Assembly: GCA_018296165.2 (NCBI GenBank) | Contig: JACKQL020000031.1 | Span: 1 to 64,000 of the forward strand | From: Termitomyces sp. T153 | Lineage: Eukaryota; Basidiomycota; Agaricomycetes; Agaricales; Lyophyllaceae | Direction of reading: 5' to 3' | DNA: 64,000 nucleotides | Shown: in pieces, positions 35,809 through 48,166 of the stretch | How positions within the stretch are numbered: the stretch's first letter is position 1 | How the letters are laid out: each line of letters starts with the position of its first letter | Notes under the pieces: generated by a model | Told to the model about the DNA's origin: nothing | Database searches by the model: none | The model's input: the letters and a program-made list of their open reading frames with translations, nothing else | Made by a program: the position numbers and the translations under genes

Positions 35809-38800
35809 TATCTGAACGAGGCAAGGGCTTTTGTTGGGGATGTATCTTAATGGCATGATAGATAGTTTAAGATATTACCTTTCTCGTCTCCTACGTACGA
35901 TCGGCCAGATACTCAGCTTGGGTAAGGGGCATATCTTTGCCGATTCTTGTCCATCTATTGGTGCATATATGTGGGCAATACCACTGCTGGATATGGCAAC
36001 GGTGCTTGAGTTGGGAGCACATATCGTGATTCCCTTAGAGTGGCGCTAAAGGTTGAGTCTAACACTTTGATGACAAACTGTTGCTCAGTCAATCTGCAAC
36101 AGGATTCCCAAGAACAACCTTAAAATTTGAAGGCATCGAAGAGACCCATACCCATGTTTAACCCTTCGTGAGCTTGTTAACGTTGTTCCCGGGTATACGG
36201 ATCCTAGCACCTGGTGTTTCGAGCGTATGTGTATCACTCGGCCTGACATATAAACTGATATGAACCATAACTCTTTTTGAATTACGGATATGTTAGTGAT
36301 CAATCTGCTTGTTTGGAATCCTTGCCCGTGATACTGATGCCTACTTAGTAACTCATTGCATTACGACTATGTTAGTGATCAATCTGCTTGCTTGGAATCC
36401 TTGCCCGTGATACTTATGCCTACTTAGTACATTATCTAGAATCCCCTATCAGGTGGCGTCTGCGGCGCACATAGCCACATGTCTATGGAGTGAACTCCGA
36501 TCCACGAGGTCGGGCCCCGCATGGGCAGGAGGGCAGGAGCCGGCAGAAGCGCGGCTAGATACAGACAACAGCTGGACATGTGTGCCTCAGGCACGCCGAC
36601 CAGTTTCATCCCTATTTCATTGAGGCACATCAGGGATATATTTAGTGCCAGTGTGATCCTTCTTCTTCAATTTTCTTATTAACAAATGGTCGAGAAGATT
36701 CGGGTACAAGACCTCCTTGGTGTCCATCGACTTCAACTGTTGCTAGTAACCGATCGAGAACCATTTATTACTATGTAGATACGATTTCAGACCTGAATAG
36801 CGACGCGCGGAAGTGCACAGTTGATAACCGGAGGAAAATGAAGGATGGAGAGGATAATCCACGCTTGACTCAACAATGTATCCGGATAACCATATATTCG
36901 GCTGTAGATCACCCATCAAGATTCTTCAGGTCAACAGATTCGACGAAGTGTTGGACGCAGCAAGCGGCGTTTACATAAACTTTTCTCAAGGCCGGTTTTG
37001 GTTTCGGTAATAAGTGCGTGTGCGTCTCGAGGGAGTGAGAGATGAAAGAAGCAACCTCGCAACAGTATTGACTTGAAATACCATGCTTAGAATAGCATGT
37101 TGACAAGAATCTATCGTTTGGATGATTTTTTGGGGCTAGATGTGTGGGGAACTCGTCCGTGTGTCCGTGGATATATCCGCTCGGTAGGAACTCCTGATGA
37201 GCAGCAAAATATGGGGAAGTTTAAGATGAGGCAAGAAAAAGGAAGGTTTTAGCCACGAATGACCCCCAGGAGATTTGGAGCTCGAACAAACCATGTACTT
37301 AATGCAGATAAATAGGTAACAAGGTGATACACAGTAGTGACATTGAGGCGATTTTGATGTTGGTTTCGAGACCCATAATCGCAAAACGACATGAAAAAGA
37401 TGTTTGGTTTCAACGAGGTTTTTAGTGAGATTTCGGATCTCACCATTGAGCACATGGAAGCCCGACGGCATGAGATCGACGAATTCACCAAGATCAAAGT
37501 TATACACTTACTTCCGCTTGGTTATTCCGAAATTCCGGAAGCATGGTTTTCGGTGCTATGATCGAAGTTGAGCTGTTTTCACGGATTTTTCGACGAAGTG
37601 CAGAAGCGACCCCAAAATCACCTCAAAATTGCTATTGCGTATAACCAAAATGTCGTCTCCCAATTAGAGAACATGAAAAACACTATTTAGGTAGGTTTGC
37701 AACGGGAAATTCAAAAGACAGCAAGTCCTCGGACAAGCCATTGGCCAAGTTTGATGATTAGGTCGTGTAGTACAAGACTACTTGCGCTGATATGTACGCT
37801 AACAGGGAAGGAGCGTATACGACAACTTGTCAGCTGAGCCCGGATACAATCACATCTGAGGTTGGACCACCTCTTGGACATTCTTTCGGAGTATTCCGTC
37901 CACCGGTAGCAGCCTGGGTTAATGAGCTTGATGACGACGTCGCAAGCATTGAGCCTATATGACATAGTCCAAAAGCGCTTTCGAGTCTGCGTCCGTAAAC
38001 GGGTCGTGCGACCTTCCAGAGGTCAGGTACAGACTGGCAGGTGATGAATTCTTATGCTTACATAAGGGTAGTTCACAATCTTGTGCCACCCGCAATATGT
38101 ACTTAAACAGGACCAGGCGGCACACCGATCCCTCCGCGATCTTCGGATTGCATTTGTACAGCCCGGGTTTGATGGAAAGATGAAAAAGCATACAGTCTGA
38201 CAGCAGTAACTCAAAAAATAGCATAGCTAGGTCACTGGCATGGCCTGGAAGCCTGGCTTTCTCACAATGAGAATAGGCACAAGCTTTCGGCAGAAACCCA
38301 CTGGCGTCGAGAATACATAGATGGTAAAACCGGCGTCCTCGAATGTCCTCATGAAGAGAGCGGATCAATCATCAAGACAAGATACTTTCATTGATGCCAC
38401 CGCAGATCCACCTTATCATTGTCAGCAGGATGATAGGCATTAGTCGTATAGTTGAGCAACTGAGACTTCACGGGTGGCGTCGGATGCAGGCGTCACTTAA
38501 TCATTCAAGCTTAGAGGCACCTCATGAGTAAAAATGATATTAGCTTTGGATACGCTTGTCGACTCGGAGAGTTACGAGATTACAGGACCACGTTTCGCAA
38601 GAGACTGAACGTTGCCACCATTGGCCTTTCACACGCATTCACTCCGTGCGTGAATTCGTACGCAGTAAGATTATCCAAGAAGCAAACTCAGTGTATATTG
38701 GACGCTCTTCCCGCACAGATTGTTCTTCAATTTCCAAAGTTCGGTAATCAGGCCTATTCCTATTTCAGCCGGTGGCGCTGCCCATTTCCCCGTAGATGTA

Positions 38801-39271
38801 GGCCGTGGTCACATTTTTGCAAGTGCCTTCTTTGAAAATGGTTCAATCCAAAGGAAGATGAAGGTGTCATAGGTCATACATATATGCCAAAAGTACCCGA
38901 ATCATCGGCCATTTTGTTTGGCTTTGTCGGGCGATCAAATGATATACTGGGTAACCCACTCCGACTCGGAAGGATCGGAACTTCATCTGTTCTTTCACAT
39001 CAATGTCGGCAGACAACCGTTTCCACAAATGGAGTACTTGTCCAGATCGTCCTTATCCGAGTCACATCTTTGTTCCATCCACATGCGTAAGCGCTGAATG
39101 CTTTGCTTTTGTGGCTCCGGCGGGCACGCGCGACGTCACGCTATATTTGTGTACTTCGAAAATATTAAAGTACTTTGCCTGGTGATCAAATATCATATTG
39201 CCACGGTTCCGACTCGCACTTGATACTTCCCAGCTCCTCTCACGTTCGCTCTCTTGCCAACGTCTTCTGCG
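35809..39271. other. Gene-poor stretch
   Basis: No recognised gene in 3.5 kb on either strand. Minus-strand open frames at 37136-37507 and 37955-38368 (pieces CILDASGFLPKACAYSHCEK, SHDPFTDADSKALLDYV) have some coding flavour but frames do not join. A 70-bp tandem repeat lies at 36281-36429 (separate entry). CpG is normal, so it is not a decayed methylated repeat like the window ends. Confidence 0.4.
36281..36429 (+). repeat. 70-bp tandem repeat, two copies
   Basis: Copies at 36281-36350 and 36360-36429, separated by 9 bp, differ at about four positions (for example GTTTGG versus GCTTGG and CTGATGCC versus CTTATGCC). Each contains TTGGAATCCTTGCCCGTGAT or its match. Confidence 0.85.
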
Positions 39272-41417
39272 ATGCTACGTCTACTGACAGTCCTTCAACT
39301 GATTACTCTGAGCGTTGTATGTGATGTGTTACTCTATAGCTCTTGCAAATTCACAATATCTAACATTATGAAGTTAACTCATCTATACTTCCGCAAATTT
39401 GAGCCGAGAAACCCTCTGATCTGTGCTTTGGTCTTAGTTTTGGAACCAGTTGTGTTCCTCTCACTCGCCCCAGCCGTACCAGTGAACCTCCCATCGGTCT
39501 TCGCTGTGTACAGTACATTCTTAATTTCGCTCGTCTTATCCATTGTCTTGTATCGTATCGGTCCTTGGCATCCTTTGGCGGGCTATCCTGGGCCCGTTTT
39601 GAACAAGGTCTCCATGATGAACACTTGTCGCCACATGCATGACCTCAATCAGAACATTTTTCAGATCACCCAACTTCGAAATGTTTACGTGCAATGGAGT
39701 GGATTCCAGCACAAAGTCCTGAAGGAACTCCACGACCAGTATGGTCCATTTGTTCGGATTGGTGAATATTTCCGTTTCATGGAATTTCCAGGCTAACTCT
39801 GACTACTGACTTATTCTCGTCTCATCAGGCCCAAATGAATTGTCAGTTATCGAGGTGGACGCTGCTCTAGCCATTCTTGGGCCTGGTGGACTTTCGAAAG
39901 GTCGATGTACGTAGTTATTTTGGACCCATAGCATTTACCGAACTGGAAATGCTTTACATCAGATTATGATCCGCGGCGAGACCCCAATGCCCCTGGAACT
40001 TTACTCGCTTTACACGGTCAAGCCCACACTGATCGCCGACGTATATGGTCTCGAGCGTTTACCAACGCTTCTCTGGCGGAATACGAAGATGCGCTCGTCC
40101 AACGGACAGAATCTCTAATTGCTCGTCTTGGTTCATTAGCGCCATTTCCGGTCGATCTTTCCATGTGGCTCAGCCTGTTTTCATTGGATTTTATGGGTGA
40201 TATGGCGTACGTCAGCTTTTTATGTATCCAGCGGACGAATTGAGAGCTAGAGACCGTGCGTAGCTTCGGTCAAGGCTTTAATCTGCTCCAGATGGGTTGT
40301 GACTCCAACAAGCTTCAAAAGATGTTCGAAAACGGGTTTATGTAAGTGTATATATTTGATTAAAATTTTCCCCAAGTGATAATCATCCGCTTGCAACAGT
40401 CCGATTTCTATTGTCTGCCAGATACCTTGGGCGTGGCCAATAATACAACGTTTGCCTTTCCTTGCAAAGAATATTCTGAGATTACGGAAGTTTGCCATCG
40501 ATCACGGCAAGGCTCGTCTGGCAAAAGGCCATGAGACAAAGGATCTCTGGTATCATCTGGTATCTTGTTTATGGCCCCACTGAGTTACTCATTTGCTTAC
40601 CTTTGGCCTTAGTCTGACGAGGCCAGTCTTGAAAAGCAACGTCCAACAGTTCAAGATATTGTTGCAGACAGTACCTTGGCCATGATCGCTGGCTCAGATA
40701 CAACGGCGACGGGCTTAAGCAATCTCTTTTACTTTTTACTCTGTCATCCTCATTGTCTGAAGCGAGTGAGAGACGAGATTGACGATGTGTATCCAAAGGA
40801 GGAGTGCCCCTCCTCATTGGCGAAACACTCTCAACTTCCATACCTTACTGCATGCATGTGGGTCGCATTTTTTCCCGAAAGCTAGCATAACAAAGGTCTG
40901 ATGATACATGTTAGCAACGAATGTCTCCGGCTTCTCCCTCCGGCATTGAGCAGCGGACCGCGAGAGGTTTTGGCGGGTGAAGGTGGCCGTCTATTTGGGG
41001 GCCGGTATGTCACCTTGCATGCTGTGATGGTGCAGTGTCCTAACGATTCCATTTGTCGCTGAAAGATTTATCCCGGAAGGTACACAGGTGTACATTCCCC
41101 CGTACTCCATTCACAGAAATCCAGAATATTTCTCACCAGGACCCGACGACTTTGTCCCGGAACGATGGCTCACTGCTGACAATGTTGATAACATTCTCAA
41201 TTTGAACGCCTTTATACCCTTTAGCTATGGCCCTGCTAACTGTGTTGGGAGGAATTTGGCGCGCAGAGAAATGTTCATGGTTGCCAGTGGGGTGATTCAG
41301 AAGTTTGACATCCGTTTCGCAGACGGATACGAGCCTAGATTCTGGCTCCAGGAGTTGCGCGATCACTTTGTCTCCAAAAGGGGACCTTTGCTGGTTACGC
41401 TGTCACCTCGCTTCTAA
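39272..41417 (+). CDS. Cytochrome P450 monooxygenase
   Basis: A membrane-anchored haem-thiolate monooxygenase using NADPH-P450 reductase. Nine exons (39272-39607, 39665-39761, 39829-39906, 39963-40206, 40264-40341, 40400-40559, 40613-40857, 40915-41004, 41066-41417) total 1680 nt, 559 residues. Hydrophobic segments near residues 35-100 are followed by a proline-rich hinge (GPWHPLAGYPGPVL). It has the I-helix AGSDTTAT, the K-helix ECLR (E-x-x-R), PERW, and the haem loop FSYGPANCVGRNLA with its cysteine ligand. All expected parts are present, so it looks functional. The N-terminus could start at the later ATG 39368. Substrate cannot be told; the fold resembles the large fungal microsomal CYP groups. 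No other secondary-metabolism genes flank it, so no cluster is claimed. Confidence 0.92.
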
Positions 41418-42891
41418 CTATACTATCGTTCATGAGAATGGATTCATATCTACTTTTGAATATTAGTTCGTATATACCTATTTGAAATAATATATTCTAC
41501 TTGGTTCTCGCGGAAGATCTGAATTTCTGTCTTTGTGGCGTGGCGTGTCGTGGCGGCCATGACTATATCTTGTGGGCTCGTTCAAAGATCAAACAAGACT
41601 GGGCCCGTTTGACCGTGACCCGACTGGGGGGTAACTTTGAAACCTGTGAAGCTCAAGCCGGTTGGGTATTCAGTAAAAGAAGTTGCGATATCGGAAGGAT
41701 TCATTGTTAGCATCAAATACCGAAGTCCAAAATCACGCTTCTTCGCCAGTGGCTAATATTTAAACAGGGGGCATTAACTGACAAGAAGCCGCCAGAATCC
41801 AGCAAGGAGGCCATCCACTGGAAAGGTGTCAATTAGAATAGTGCGCACATGGCGTCTGGTTTGTATTTACAATTAAAAAGGTTTTCGTTGATCGACTTCC
41901 GGCCGCCTCGCGGTTTGGTAGTTCGTGTCGTTCAAAAACAAGACTTATGCGCATGTGCCCGAAATGTGAGATTTATTGTTTGATGTGGGTAGCTCACACG
42001 TAACAATTTCTGCAGAGACTTAGTTCACGACTCCATCTAATTCTTCCTAGCTCTGTCCAATGAGCAAACAAATCAAACTTGTCATCTGAAGGAATCCTGA
42101 TGAAAGTGACATGATGAGTCCTGAGTCCTGAGGCCTGACAGGGCATAAGATGACAGAAGATAGCATGGATGGTGTCGGACAACCTGACAGGAGTACTTGT
42201 GTATTACAATTTCACCGAGGAGGATTATCATTGATTACTTCGGCATCTGGCACTGGCCCGGGCTCGGCTTAGAACAACATAAATATTGTCCCATTGCTTT
42301 TTTTAGTAGATTTCTAGACATTCCTGTGGTCGGGTCATGTTCTCGGATAATGGGAGACACCGGTGGATATGTCCGGTTACCCTTTAGACTGAAGCAGCCG
42401 TGGCCAGACAAATGGGCAAAGAACCGATTATGTATACTCAATGACTCGGATGCGGATGAATGAAGACTCGGAAGAGCTGTACCCTTTAGGGCAATGTTTC
42501 TACACGTTTGAAAGTTTCTCCCTGACATGTGTCACTGCTGTATCCCACTTCACAAACCCTCGTGACCTACCGGCATGAAGCGTTGAAGAGGATCGAAAAA
42601 CGATGGGGTATTGTCTTTGGCCATTTCATTGGAGTTATCAAGTTTACCCAATCTTCTATCTGCGACAAGAAACTGTACTCACTTATGACAAAAATATTCC
42701 TTGTGAAAGACCTTGCTGTTGTCCAAGATTATTCCACGGGTCGTGATGTCTGCTTAATTGAATCAAGGAAAGGCAGGTCCGCCTGACCCAGTGTTAGAAG
42801 TAATGAAGTGACTCAGGTCAAGCAAAAAGTGACTGGTTGTCTTGAGCATATTCCAAGCAGGGAAAAATAGAAGGGGAATGCAAATTTGAGT
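41418..42891. other. Intergenic, nothing recognised
   Basis: 1.47 kb between the P450 stop and the eIF2 gamma stop. Overlapping open frames near 42197-42528 on both strands have no recognisable motifs. No RNA gene found. Confidence 0.4.
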
Positions 42892-44645
42892 CTAATCTAC
42901 CTCAAGGATTGTACCACGCTGAACACTGCCCCACCCTAGATCAACGGTCAGTTTTTCCCCTTGTGAATGACTACACTACACTCACCCACTAACCGCCAAT
43001 GCTTTTCGATACGACGAGACAGAGCAACCTTCTCACCAACTTCAGTGCATGCAGGCGAAGTCAACTGGATCTTCGCTAGATCCGCTTTAACGCTCAGTAC
43101 ACGTCCTCCAGTGGAGGTTGAGCCGATATTGATTAGTAAGAGCTCATTCTTGACGAGCTTCGTCACCTTTGTTTGTTTCTTATCCTCCGTTTTCACACCA
43201 AGTAGCCGACGAAGTAAAAACAGGCTGATTTCGAGTTCTGGAGTGACCAGATAAGTGTTTCAAATACGGCGAAGACCTTCAAGGGTCTCGTACCGGTGTA
43301 GATTTTGGGAAGTTTACCAACGGCTCCCAAGACTTGTCCAACGAGACGATCGGCTCTGCAGAGAGTAGGGTCTATCCGGGTGCCCACTCCAATTAAACCC
43401 CCAGGTACAGCGAAAGACAACAGATTGTTTTCGGCGTGCAAAGACATGATCCGGCTGAAGATGGGTTTGCACCTAGTCCGACCGGCGCTGTCTTTGGTCA
43501 CGATACCAGGTCGTATTTCAACCTCTTGCCCGAGTTTCAGCACACCAGTCAGAATGGATCCACCGGCAACGCCACCCTTCAAGTCATCGACTTCAGCGCC
43601 AGGCTTGTTCACGTCAAACGAACGGATGACAATGAGTCGCGGATCAGATGAAAAGTCGCGAACAGGGATGGGAATACGCTTGACAATGTACTCGTTGACT
43701 GCGTCAATGTTGTACTTGAGCTGGGCGGATATGGGAACAATAGGGGATGATTCAGCTACGGTCCCTAATTTATTTGTTTTATCATTACAGACCAGACACT
43801 GGATACATGGAAGGCGGTGTGACGTACCTTTTACAAAAGCGGCTATGCTCTTTTGGTGTTCCAGGGCCTGCGCCTCTTTGATTAAATCAACCTTATTTTG
43901 CAAAATAATGATGTTTTCCAATTTCATGATCTCAACAGCAGCAAGATGCTCTGATGTTTGTGGTTGCGGGCACGTTTCATTTCCAGCAATAAGCAGCAAG
44001 GCGGCGTCCATGACGGCAGCACCATTCAACATCGTAGCCATCAGGATATCGTGTCCAGGACAGTCAACGAAAGATACATGACGGACTAGTTTCATCCTGT
44101 GATTACATCCTGGACGTTCGCAAGGCGGGTTGTCTTCTTTATGTGAAGGGTATGATCGGTAGCAACCTGGCCGCGGGCAGGCATCATTTTCGCATTTGTA
44201 GATCTATGCCTATGGTAAAACTCAGGGACTCGAGGGAGAAATAGATCTCGTACTTTAGCGTTGGCATAACCAAGCTTGATCGTGATGTTGCGAACAAGTT
44301 CGTTTTTGAATCTGACTGTCATCACTCCAGAAATCGCCTTGACCACCGTCGATTTCCCGTGCGCGACATGACCAATTGTACCTGGATGTTCATGATCAGA
44401 CAGCGCTCGCAAGGTGAGAGATTTTTCCTACCAAGATTGATTGTAGCCTCGAAACTGACTTCAGACCGCATTTCTATCATTTAATTTTCGGGTGTACTCA
44501 CTTGTTTCGAGATGACCTCGGGAGAAAGAGGCGTGAGTTTTGTAATATCGATATCGACCTTTGGGATATTGTCGATAACATCTTCCTCATCTTCCTCTGA
44601 CTCAGACTCTTCGTCTCGCTTTTGCAATAGTTCTTCGTCAGCCAT
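42892..44645 (-). CDS. GCD11: Translation initiation factor eIF2 subunit gamma
   Basis: eIF2 gamma is the GTP-binding subunit that carries initiator Met-tRNA to the 40S ribosome. Seven exons (44502-44645, 44432-44447, 44254-44381, 43828-44203, 43294-43764, 42986-43237, 42892-42935) total 1431 nt, 476 residues. Motifs are P-loop GHVAHGKST, a zinc ribbon ([14 protein letters not shown] then CERPGCN), switch [23 protein letters not shown], and [18 protein letters not shown] near the end. The second exon has only 16 nt and completes QATINLG before the P-loop. The start [15 protein letters not shown] is family-typical. The C-terminus [13 protein letters not shown] comes from a 44-nt last exon. Confidence 0.96.
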
Positions 44646-46154
44646 ATTTAGGAGTTCCTCCACTTTTGCTTGTGTGAGCAAGGAGGTTTCGGAGACAAGT
44701 TGTGAATGTTGTTCAGTATGCTATGCTCAACGGTGGTGAGGTCAAAATTCATGTGCGGAGTTTCTATATCCACGTGCTGAGATACCTTTTGTGGACTCAT
44801 GTCCGAACCTTTAGGCTTAGGTGTAAGTCTGAACAACTCGTCTTGATCTACTTTGAAACTCGTCTTGATCTACTTATCCTAGCGGCGCAAGTGTCATCCC
44901 AAACTCCAAAAACTCCAAAATCATTTAATAATCAAGCACAGATTAGAATGCTCATATGTACAAATCTCGAGAATTACTCTACGTCTTGAAGTTGCATGTG
45001 CCATGGTCAGCATATTTAGCACCTTGGTTCTTTGCTTGGTTGTCTTTAATTTGTGTTTGGAGTGTGATCAAAGTATACACATAGCCTGTGCAAAGATAGT
45101 TGTGAAGTAGTTGAATGAGTCAGGGGTTTCTCAGTTGATATGTAACAATTCAACCAACCAGTCAGTCAAATAGGAAGATAGATATGGCATACTGATGATC
45201 CATGGATAGGGGGCGGTCTAAAGTACACTCAATAGCCAGAAAGATTAAATATGGATTCTAAGCAAATAGCTTGAAGTTACTCAGTATCTCAGAATGAAAT
45301 TATGGAAGCAGTGGTAGAATACAATACACAAGATGATGATGATGATTGCTTTTATAACACCTTATGTCAGTCTAAGACTCTACATACTTTCACTGTTTTT
45401 TCATAGACTCTAACTTATGGGCTTCGATTTGCATGTTTGCTGTAAGGTGCCTAGAACTGGGCATGTGTCTATATTATGCTGTTGATGACATCCTAGCTGC
45501 CATGCAAGTATTTGTCTTACTAAGAATCAAGGAAATCCTGTCATTTCTTCTAATTTCTCAGAGCAGTTTCCATTTTGTGATTCCATTTCACACTCCGTGC
45601 TTATGAAATTTAAAGTGATGAAAACTACAAATGGAAAAATCTAGAATGTTCTAGCAATTTTGGGCAATCATGTGACCAGGGTGAAGACTCCTTTCTCTTA
45701 CTTACGTAAGAGAGTTGCCTGGTGACGAGAGGCACCTGGTACTAGTAACTCATTCGAACGAACGAATTCGATCTCTGCAAGGCTGGTCTAGTTCTATATG
45801 ATGCTATGCGATGATAGCAAACAGAACTTGGAATCTCCAAACTTTGATGTCTCCGAGCATGACATCTTGATATTCACATAAAGTCACACTGTAAATTAAA
45901 TTTCGCTTCGGGCCTTGAAGTGTTCGATATCCAATGAGATCAATACGAGGGCTGAAGCAATGAGATCAATACGAGGGCTGAAGCAATCGGCTAGACACAG
46001 CGTGTTGTCAACATTTGTAAATCCTCTGCGTCACACCTCTTGACTCCTTTACAGAACACCACCAATACAAAACACTACCAATCCGCGGGCGGCCGTTATT
46101 GGTCTTTTAGCATATTCTGCGTAATTTCAGAGGATTAGAGGATTCATAGTCATC
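44646..46154. other. Intergenic with CpG-depleted repeat relic and small repeats
   Basis: About 44990-45690 has only three or so CpG in 700 nt, like the repeat blocks at both window ends, so it is probably an old methylated insertion; no coding part survives. A 19-bp repeat (AACTCGTCTTGATCTACTT) lies at 44835-44853 and 44857-44875. A 7-bp inverted repeat (CTCTTAC-TTAC-GTAAGAG) is near 45693-45710. Confidence 0.5.
45933..45984 (+). repeat. 26-bp perfect tandem duplication
   Basis: Two adjacent identical copies at 45933-45958 and 45959-45984, each starting AATGAGATCAATACGAG. It lies 170 bp before the small gene at 46155, within its likely promoter. Confidence 0.9.
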
Positions 46155-46754
46155 ATGTCATTAGGAGAAGGTATGTCATGGTATTCTGATATCTTTCGTC
46201 GACGAGAATGTCTCAGTTTGAGTTTCATTCAGCGGATGGAAAATTCCCAACAGCGAACCAGGGTGCAGGCTTACCTCCTTTGCCAACGAGAGAGAATCCA
46301 GGCCGGGTAAGTCGATTAGGGCTTGTCACTTGAACGAAGAAGGTTCTAAGTTTCTATTTAACAGGTTTTCCCTAAGTCAGACCCACAATCAGGTAGACCA
46401 TTTTATGTCTTACATTTGACAGCAACGCTTGACGCAGCAACAGCTCCTTTGACTCCAATCATTCAGAATATTGACCCATATATTGGAAACCCATACCTGA
46501 TGGGAGGTACATTGCGCAAAGTAGATAAAGCGCTCAGTGAAGTGATCGCAATTTTGGAAAGTGAAGAGAGGTCGCACAGTGGCGCAAATGAAGAGGGGCC
46601 TCTCCTACAGAAATTTCGACGCTGGAGAGATGAGATACTTTCTATGCGTGGAGACTCCCAGACGCCACCAGGCACAACAAGTAGGGCTTCGACACGAACT
46701 AGGTCCCGGACGAGGTCCCGATCGCCCGAAGCTGGAGGGATGTTTGTAGATTAA
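46155..46754 (+). CDS. Small uncharacterised protein, three exons
   Basis: Exons 46155-46170 (16 nt, MSLGE), 46233-46306 and 46365-46754 total 480 nt, 159 residues, with GT-AG introns of 62 and 58 nt. The middle part reads LTPIIQNIDPYIGNPYLMGG, KVDKALSEVIAILESEERS and LQKFRRWRDEILSMRGD: an ordered helical core with an amphipathic repeat. The tail is an R-S/T-rich run (TRTRSRTRSRSPEAGG). An RS-like tail suggests a nuclear or RNA-linked protein, but this is only inference. I do not recognise the family. A possible further GT-AG pair at 46393-46422 spans only 30 nt and is in frame, so I read through it. It converges on the next gene. Confidence 0.6.
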
Positions 46755-47015
46755 ACACTTTCCAAATCGACAATTAAATGGCATTATCTGCAATATCTGG
46801 AACCATTGAAATAAAACCCTATCAGGAAGGCTGAAAGAAATGTTACAAAATCGTGGGGTTGATATTACAACCTGTATCGACATGCCATCCTGGATGAATG
46901 TTAAAATCATAACGATATGCGACACAAGGTATTTAAAACAGAAAGCAGGAACGAGAAAAATTAGTGATAATACAATCCGAGGTTCGGAAAAACGGTCTAT
47001 AAGGATTAATTGACT

Positions 47016-48166
47016 TCATTCCTTTAGTGGCCCAGATGGCCTGGAGTAGGTTGTGGGTTGCCGGTATGTGTGCATAGATGATTTCGGAGTGCAGAAGATT
47101 CCAAAGCGCCTTCGCAGAGGATTGTAAAGGCGGGCCGCAGGGATATCATGCTCTTGCTCGTTATCGTCAGGATTGGTGGCACGAAGACGTCGTGAAGAAG
47201 CCTCTTCATCTTCTCCGTACATATTTTTGCGTGGATACACTCGTCGCTTCCTTTTGACGTTGATCACGGGGAGACGAGAATCGGGAGCTACGAATCCATC
47301 AGTTCTATTTCGGCTACGTGTCCATCAGGGAACTCACGGGGCATCAGAGTTGCAGAGCATGCGGCGGATGTAGCGTCAGTTAAGCGTTGCGAGCTGCTAG
47401 GTGCACAACCTGCCAATAAGACAGGAGAAACGCGAGGAAAGGGTCCTGAAGAGAGTTCTCCTTTGCCGGTGACATGCGATTCCGCGTGCAAAGGAAAAAG
47501 TAAGCTATTTACCCGTGCTAGAAAACCGAAAAGTTGTTATTAGAAAGAAGAGCTCATCGGAGTGAATTACCTTCTAGAGAAGGGTCTATATCATGCAATC
47601 GTTTCTCCAGTAAAAAGAGTAGATCTATGTATGCAGTTTTGTATGGAACAAGAAGGGGAGGACAAGTGCTGAAAGGATAGGGCTGGACTCCCATTGCAAG
47701 AAGTGTTTTCTTTGCTATCTTTGGTTACAAAAGAGAATAAAATCAAGTACTCCTCAATCAGAGCAAAGAGAATCGGCTATTACCTCGATTAGGGTTATTA
47801 TCTGTGGCACAGAGAAGAAAATGAGAAAAAAATAAAATACTGCCACGATTGAATCACCTTTCTGCTGTGGCGTCTAAAATAAAACGAAGATGCGTTTTTG
47901 CAAGTCTCGAGGTCGTAGGCGGCTTGGAGGAAGTGGATCTTTGATCCAAATCGCTGGGCCAGAACAACCGCGTCAGCTTGTAAATCAATTCCTTCGGTGG
48001 TTGCATAAGAGGAAGCCATCGGGAGAACAAAGGTCAAAGTCAGATATTCGATTTCTTGAACGTGATGATTCAAGGTCAAGCACAGTAAGAGAGCAATGGT
48101 TGCACAGCTTTTCAAGTTGAGAACTTGGAAGCCAAGTGTTATCAACGCGCGGCAAATTCCGGTCAT
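47016..48166 (-). CDS. Uncharacterised protein, five exons, basic C-terminus
   Basis: Exons 47858-48166, 47784-47801 (18 nt), 47571-47718, 47338-47517 and 47016-47287 total 927 nt, 308 residues, all joined in frame by GT-AG introns. Readable parts are SKIHFLQAAYDLETCKNAS, IITLIEIAKKTLLAMGVQPY, PYKTAYIDLLFLLEKRLHDI, and a basic tail (NVKRKRRVYPRKNMYGEDEE, ARLYNPLRRRF). Helical core plus a nuclear-type basic tail is seen; function unknown. The N-terminus is uncertain: ATG 48166 keeps one frame, while ATG 48019 and ATG 48179 (other frame, MAGNNDRNLPRVDN) are alternatives. It is divergent to MCM10. Confidence 0.5.

Noticed and set aside
39254..39271. Upstream P450 start
   Set aside because: The frame opens with TTG there; the first ATG is 39272.
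46393..46422. 30-nt GT-AG intron in the small gene at 46155
   Set aside because: Too short for splicing here and the frame reads through it, so it was kept as coding.
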